Of a stretch of DNA of 60,353 nt, positions 59,194 through 60,353 are shown in pieces. The notes under the pieces are model-generated. The model was given only the letters and a program-made list of their open reading frames with translations, had not been told where the DNA came from and ran no database searches. Made by a program: the position numbers and the translations under genes. The stretch lies in NCBI GenBank assembly GCA_012519955.1, contig JAAYPH010000030.1, positions 1-60,353 of the forward strand, read 5' to 3'. Origin of the DNA: Candidatus Epulonipiscium sp. GTDB taxonomy: Bacteria; Bacillota; Clostridia; Lachnospirales; Defluviitaleaceae. Every line of letters begins with the position of its first letter. Within the stretch, counting starts at the first letter, position 1.

Positions 59194-59823
59194 ATGATAA
59201 ATAATGAAAAAGTGGTATTAATCATTCAGAAGATTGCCGAGAAAATCCATGAAAATAGACAATTCTTGACGGATTTGGATGCAGCGATCGGTGATGGCGA
59301 TCATGGGATTAACTTAGATAGGGGATTTCAAGCAGTTGTAGAAAAACTTCCTACGGTAAAAGATAAAGATATCGGTACTATTTTGAAGACAGTGGGAATG
59401 ACGCTGGTATCCACTGTAGGAGGGGCCTCAGGACCTTTATATGGTACCGCTTTTATGAAAGCCGGGGCAGCGATGAATGGCAAGATGGAATTGGAAACAT
59501 CGGATCTCCTTACAATTATTGACGAAGCCGCAAAAGGTATTAAAATGCGGGGCAAGGCAGAACGGGGAGAAAAGACCATGTTAGATGCTATTGAACCTGC
59601 CTATGAAGTGTTGCGTAGAGAATTAGAAAAAGGAAGTACACTAAAAGATGCCTTAGATGAGGCTGAAAATGCAGCAAAAGAAGGAGTAGAATACACAAAG
59701 ACCATTATTGCTACAAAGGGAAGAGCAAGCTACCTTGGAGAAAGAAGCATAGGACATCAAGATCCGGGGGCCACTTCTTCTATGATGATATTTACCGTAT
59801 TAAAAGAAAGTTGTGAAGACTAG
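59194..59823 (+). CDS. dhaL: Dihydroxyacetone kinase subunit DhaL
   Basis: A 209-residue ADP-binding subunit that carries the phosphate to dihydroxyacetone. The Mg-ADP aspartates are in DAAIGDGDHGINLDRGF (about 29-45); GGASGPLYG and the C-terminal GHQDPGATSS are the nucleotide-binding loops. ADP stays bound as cofactor, rephosphorylated by DhaM. GAAAGGAAG precedes the ATG. 18 bases after dhaK. Confidence 0.96.
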   Translation: MINNEKVVLIIQKIAEKIHENRQFLTDLDAAIGDGDHGINLDRGFQAVVEKLPTVKDKDIGTILKTVGMTLVSTVGGASGPLYGTAFMKAGAAMNGKMELETSDLLTIIDEAAKGIKMRGKAERGEKTMLDAIEPAYEVLRRELEKGSTLKDALDEAENAAKEGVEYTKTIIATKGRASYLGERSIGHQDPGATSSMMIFTVLKESCED

Positions 59824-59835
59824 AGGTGACTTCAG

Positions 59836-60219
59836 ATGGTAGGGATTGTAATAGTTTCTCATAGTGAAAAGGTAGCGGAAGGAGCTAAAGAGTTAGCTCT
59901 GCAGATGGCTAAAGGAGCGCCCATCGCAGCAGCCGGCGGGATGGCTGACGGAGGTATTGGAACAGATGTAGAAAAAATCGTCAATGCTATTTTGTCGGTA
60001 CAATCAGAGGATGGTGTCGTGATTTTAGTAGATCTTGGCAGTGCCATTATGAGTTCGGAAATGGCAATTGAAATGACAGGAGGGAATGTACGAATTGTTG
60101 ATGGCCCAATCGTTGAAGGAGCAATTGTTGGAGCAGTAGAATCCGTTATTGGGTCCGATATAGAAACTGTTTCCAATGCAATCAATGGGGCTAAAATGAC
60201 CAGTAAGCTTCTTAGGTAG
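59836..60219 (+). CDS. dhaM: Dihydroxyacetone kinase phosphotransfer subunit DhaM (EIIA only)
   Basis: A 127-residue mannose-type EIIA domain with phosphorylated histidine H9 in IVIVSHSEKVAEG; LVDLGSAIMSSEMA and GPIVEGAIVGAV are family segments. It lacks the HPr and EI-like domains of the E. coli protein, so it must receive phosphate from the general HPr. Ribosome binding site GAGGTGA, 12 bases after dhaL. End of the dhaKLM operon; no clear terminator before the window edge. Confidence 0.95.
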   Translation: MVGIVIVSHSEKVAEGAKELALQMAKGAPIAAAGGMADGGIGTDVEKIVNAILSVQSEDGVVILVDLGSAIMSSEMAIEMTGGNVRIVDGPIVEGAIVGAVESVIGSDIETVSNAINGAKMTSKLLR

Positions 60220-60353
60220 ACCAAAGCGGTAGTGTAAAGTAGCTTATGAAAAAGTGAGATATAAAAAAATCACTTCATCTGGAAGTTTTAAAAGCTCAAG
60301 TTGTAGTTGATGGTTAGCTTCCGCCACCCTTGATGGCGCAGAAAACAATGCTC

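Noticed and set aside
60244-60353. Open minus-strand frame of about 36 codons running into the right edge of the window.
   Set aside because: Too short to separate from chance, no family pattern recognised and the start lies outside the window; it could be the 3' end of a real gene but I cannot support it.

Overview
The window is a low-GC chromosomal segment of an anaerobic, endospore-forming, Gram-positive bacterium, most likely in class Clostridia (inference). The reasons are AT-rich codon use, GGAGG-type ribosome binding sites, a T-box and an S-box leader, a Bacillus-like order of DUF2232-gdpP-rplI-dnaB, a CwlD-type cortex amidase, MecA, pyruvate formate-lyase with its activase, an NrdG activase and a 2[4Fe-4S] ferredoxin. 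I saw no tRNA, rRNA, CRISPR array, prophage or intact insertion sequence.

Layout. 0.1-6.2 kb: a MoxR/DUF58 pair and a GAF-PAS-PAS sensor with no output domain converge on a minus-strand partner-switching set (STAS protein, a degenerate RsbW-like protein, an intact GHKL kinase and a receiver-PP2C phosphatase) with no sigma factor beside it. 6.3-12.4 kb: pheA, a MazG-like gene, then DUF2232, gdpP, rplI and dnaB. 12.5-16.9 kb: a GHKL kinase whose LytTR response regulator is broken by an internal deletion, a lipoprotein, small proteins, a MerR-type regulator, an unlisted 56-residue ferredoxin and nrdG. 17.0-21.5 kb: two tandem paralogous membrane proteins with copied promoters and terminators, then pflA and pflB. 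21.7-26.3 kb: an esterase-like hydrolase, a GntR regulator overlapping a CBS-type pyrophosphatase, a DUF1858 protein and an aldo/keto reductase. 26.4-32.6 kb: a chemoreceptor, a LacI-family regulator and a GH2 glycosidase that share an AAGTAAAAT-type operator. 32.7-38.6 kb: mecA, purA, trxB, a GH18 protein and cwlD. 38.6-45.4 kb: a Trp T-box with two successive terminator modules in front of trpEGDCFBA. 45.5-47.1 kb: a SAM-I riboswitch and an O-acetylhomoserine sulfhydrylase. 47.3-55.0 kb: an AlbA_2/Schlafen-like protein, then a maltose/disaccharide phosphorolysis locus (HAD phosphatase, GH65, beta-phosphoglucomutase, LacI/MalR, glucan phosphorylase) framed by matching TGCAA-N4-TTGCA operators. 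55.2-60.2 kb: tdk, a PRD regulator and dhaKLM.

How the genes work together. The carbohydrate genes form two LacI-controlled units (beta-galactoside-like and alpha-glucan/maltose-like) that feed glucose phosphates to glycolysis; fermentation uses PFL, and dihydroxyacetone enters through a PEP-dependent kinase. Amino acid synthesis is controlled by RNA leaders (Trp-tRNA for trp, SAM for sulfur assimilation). The items most worth a second look are the T-box with duplicated decision modules, the deleted response regulator beside an intact kinase, the degenerate anti-sigma-like protein, the LacI operators, and two dispersed intergenic repeat families.
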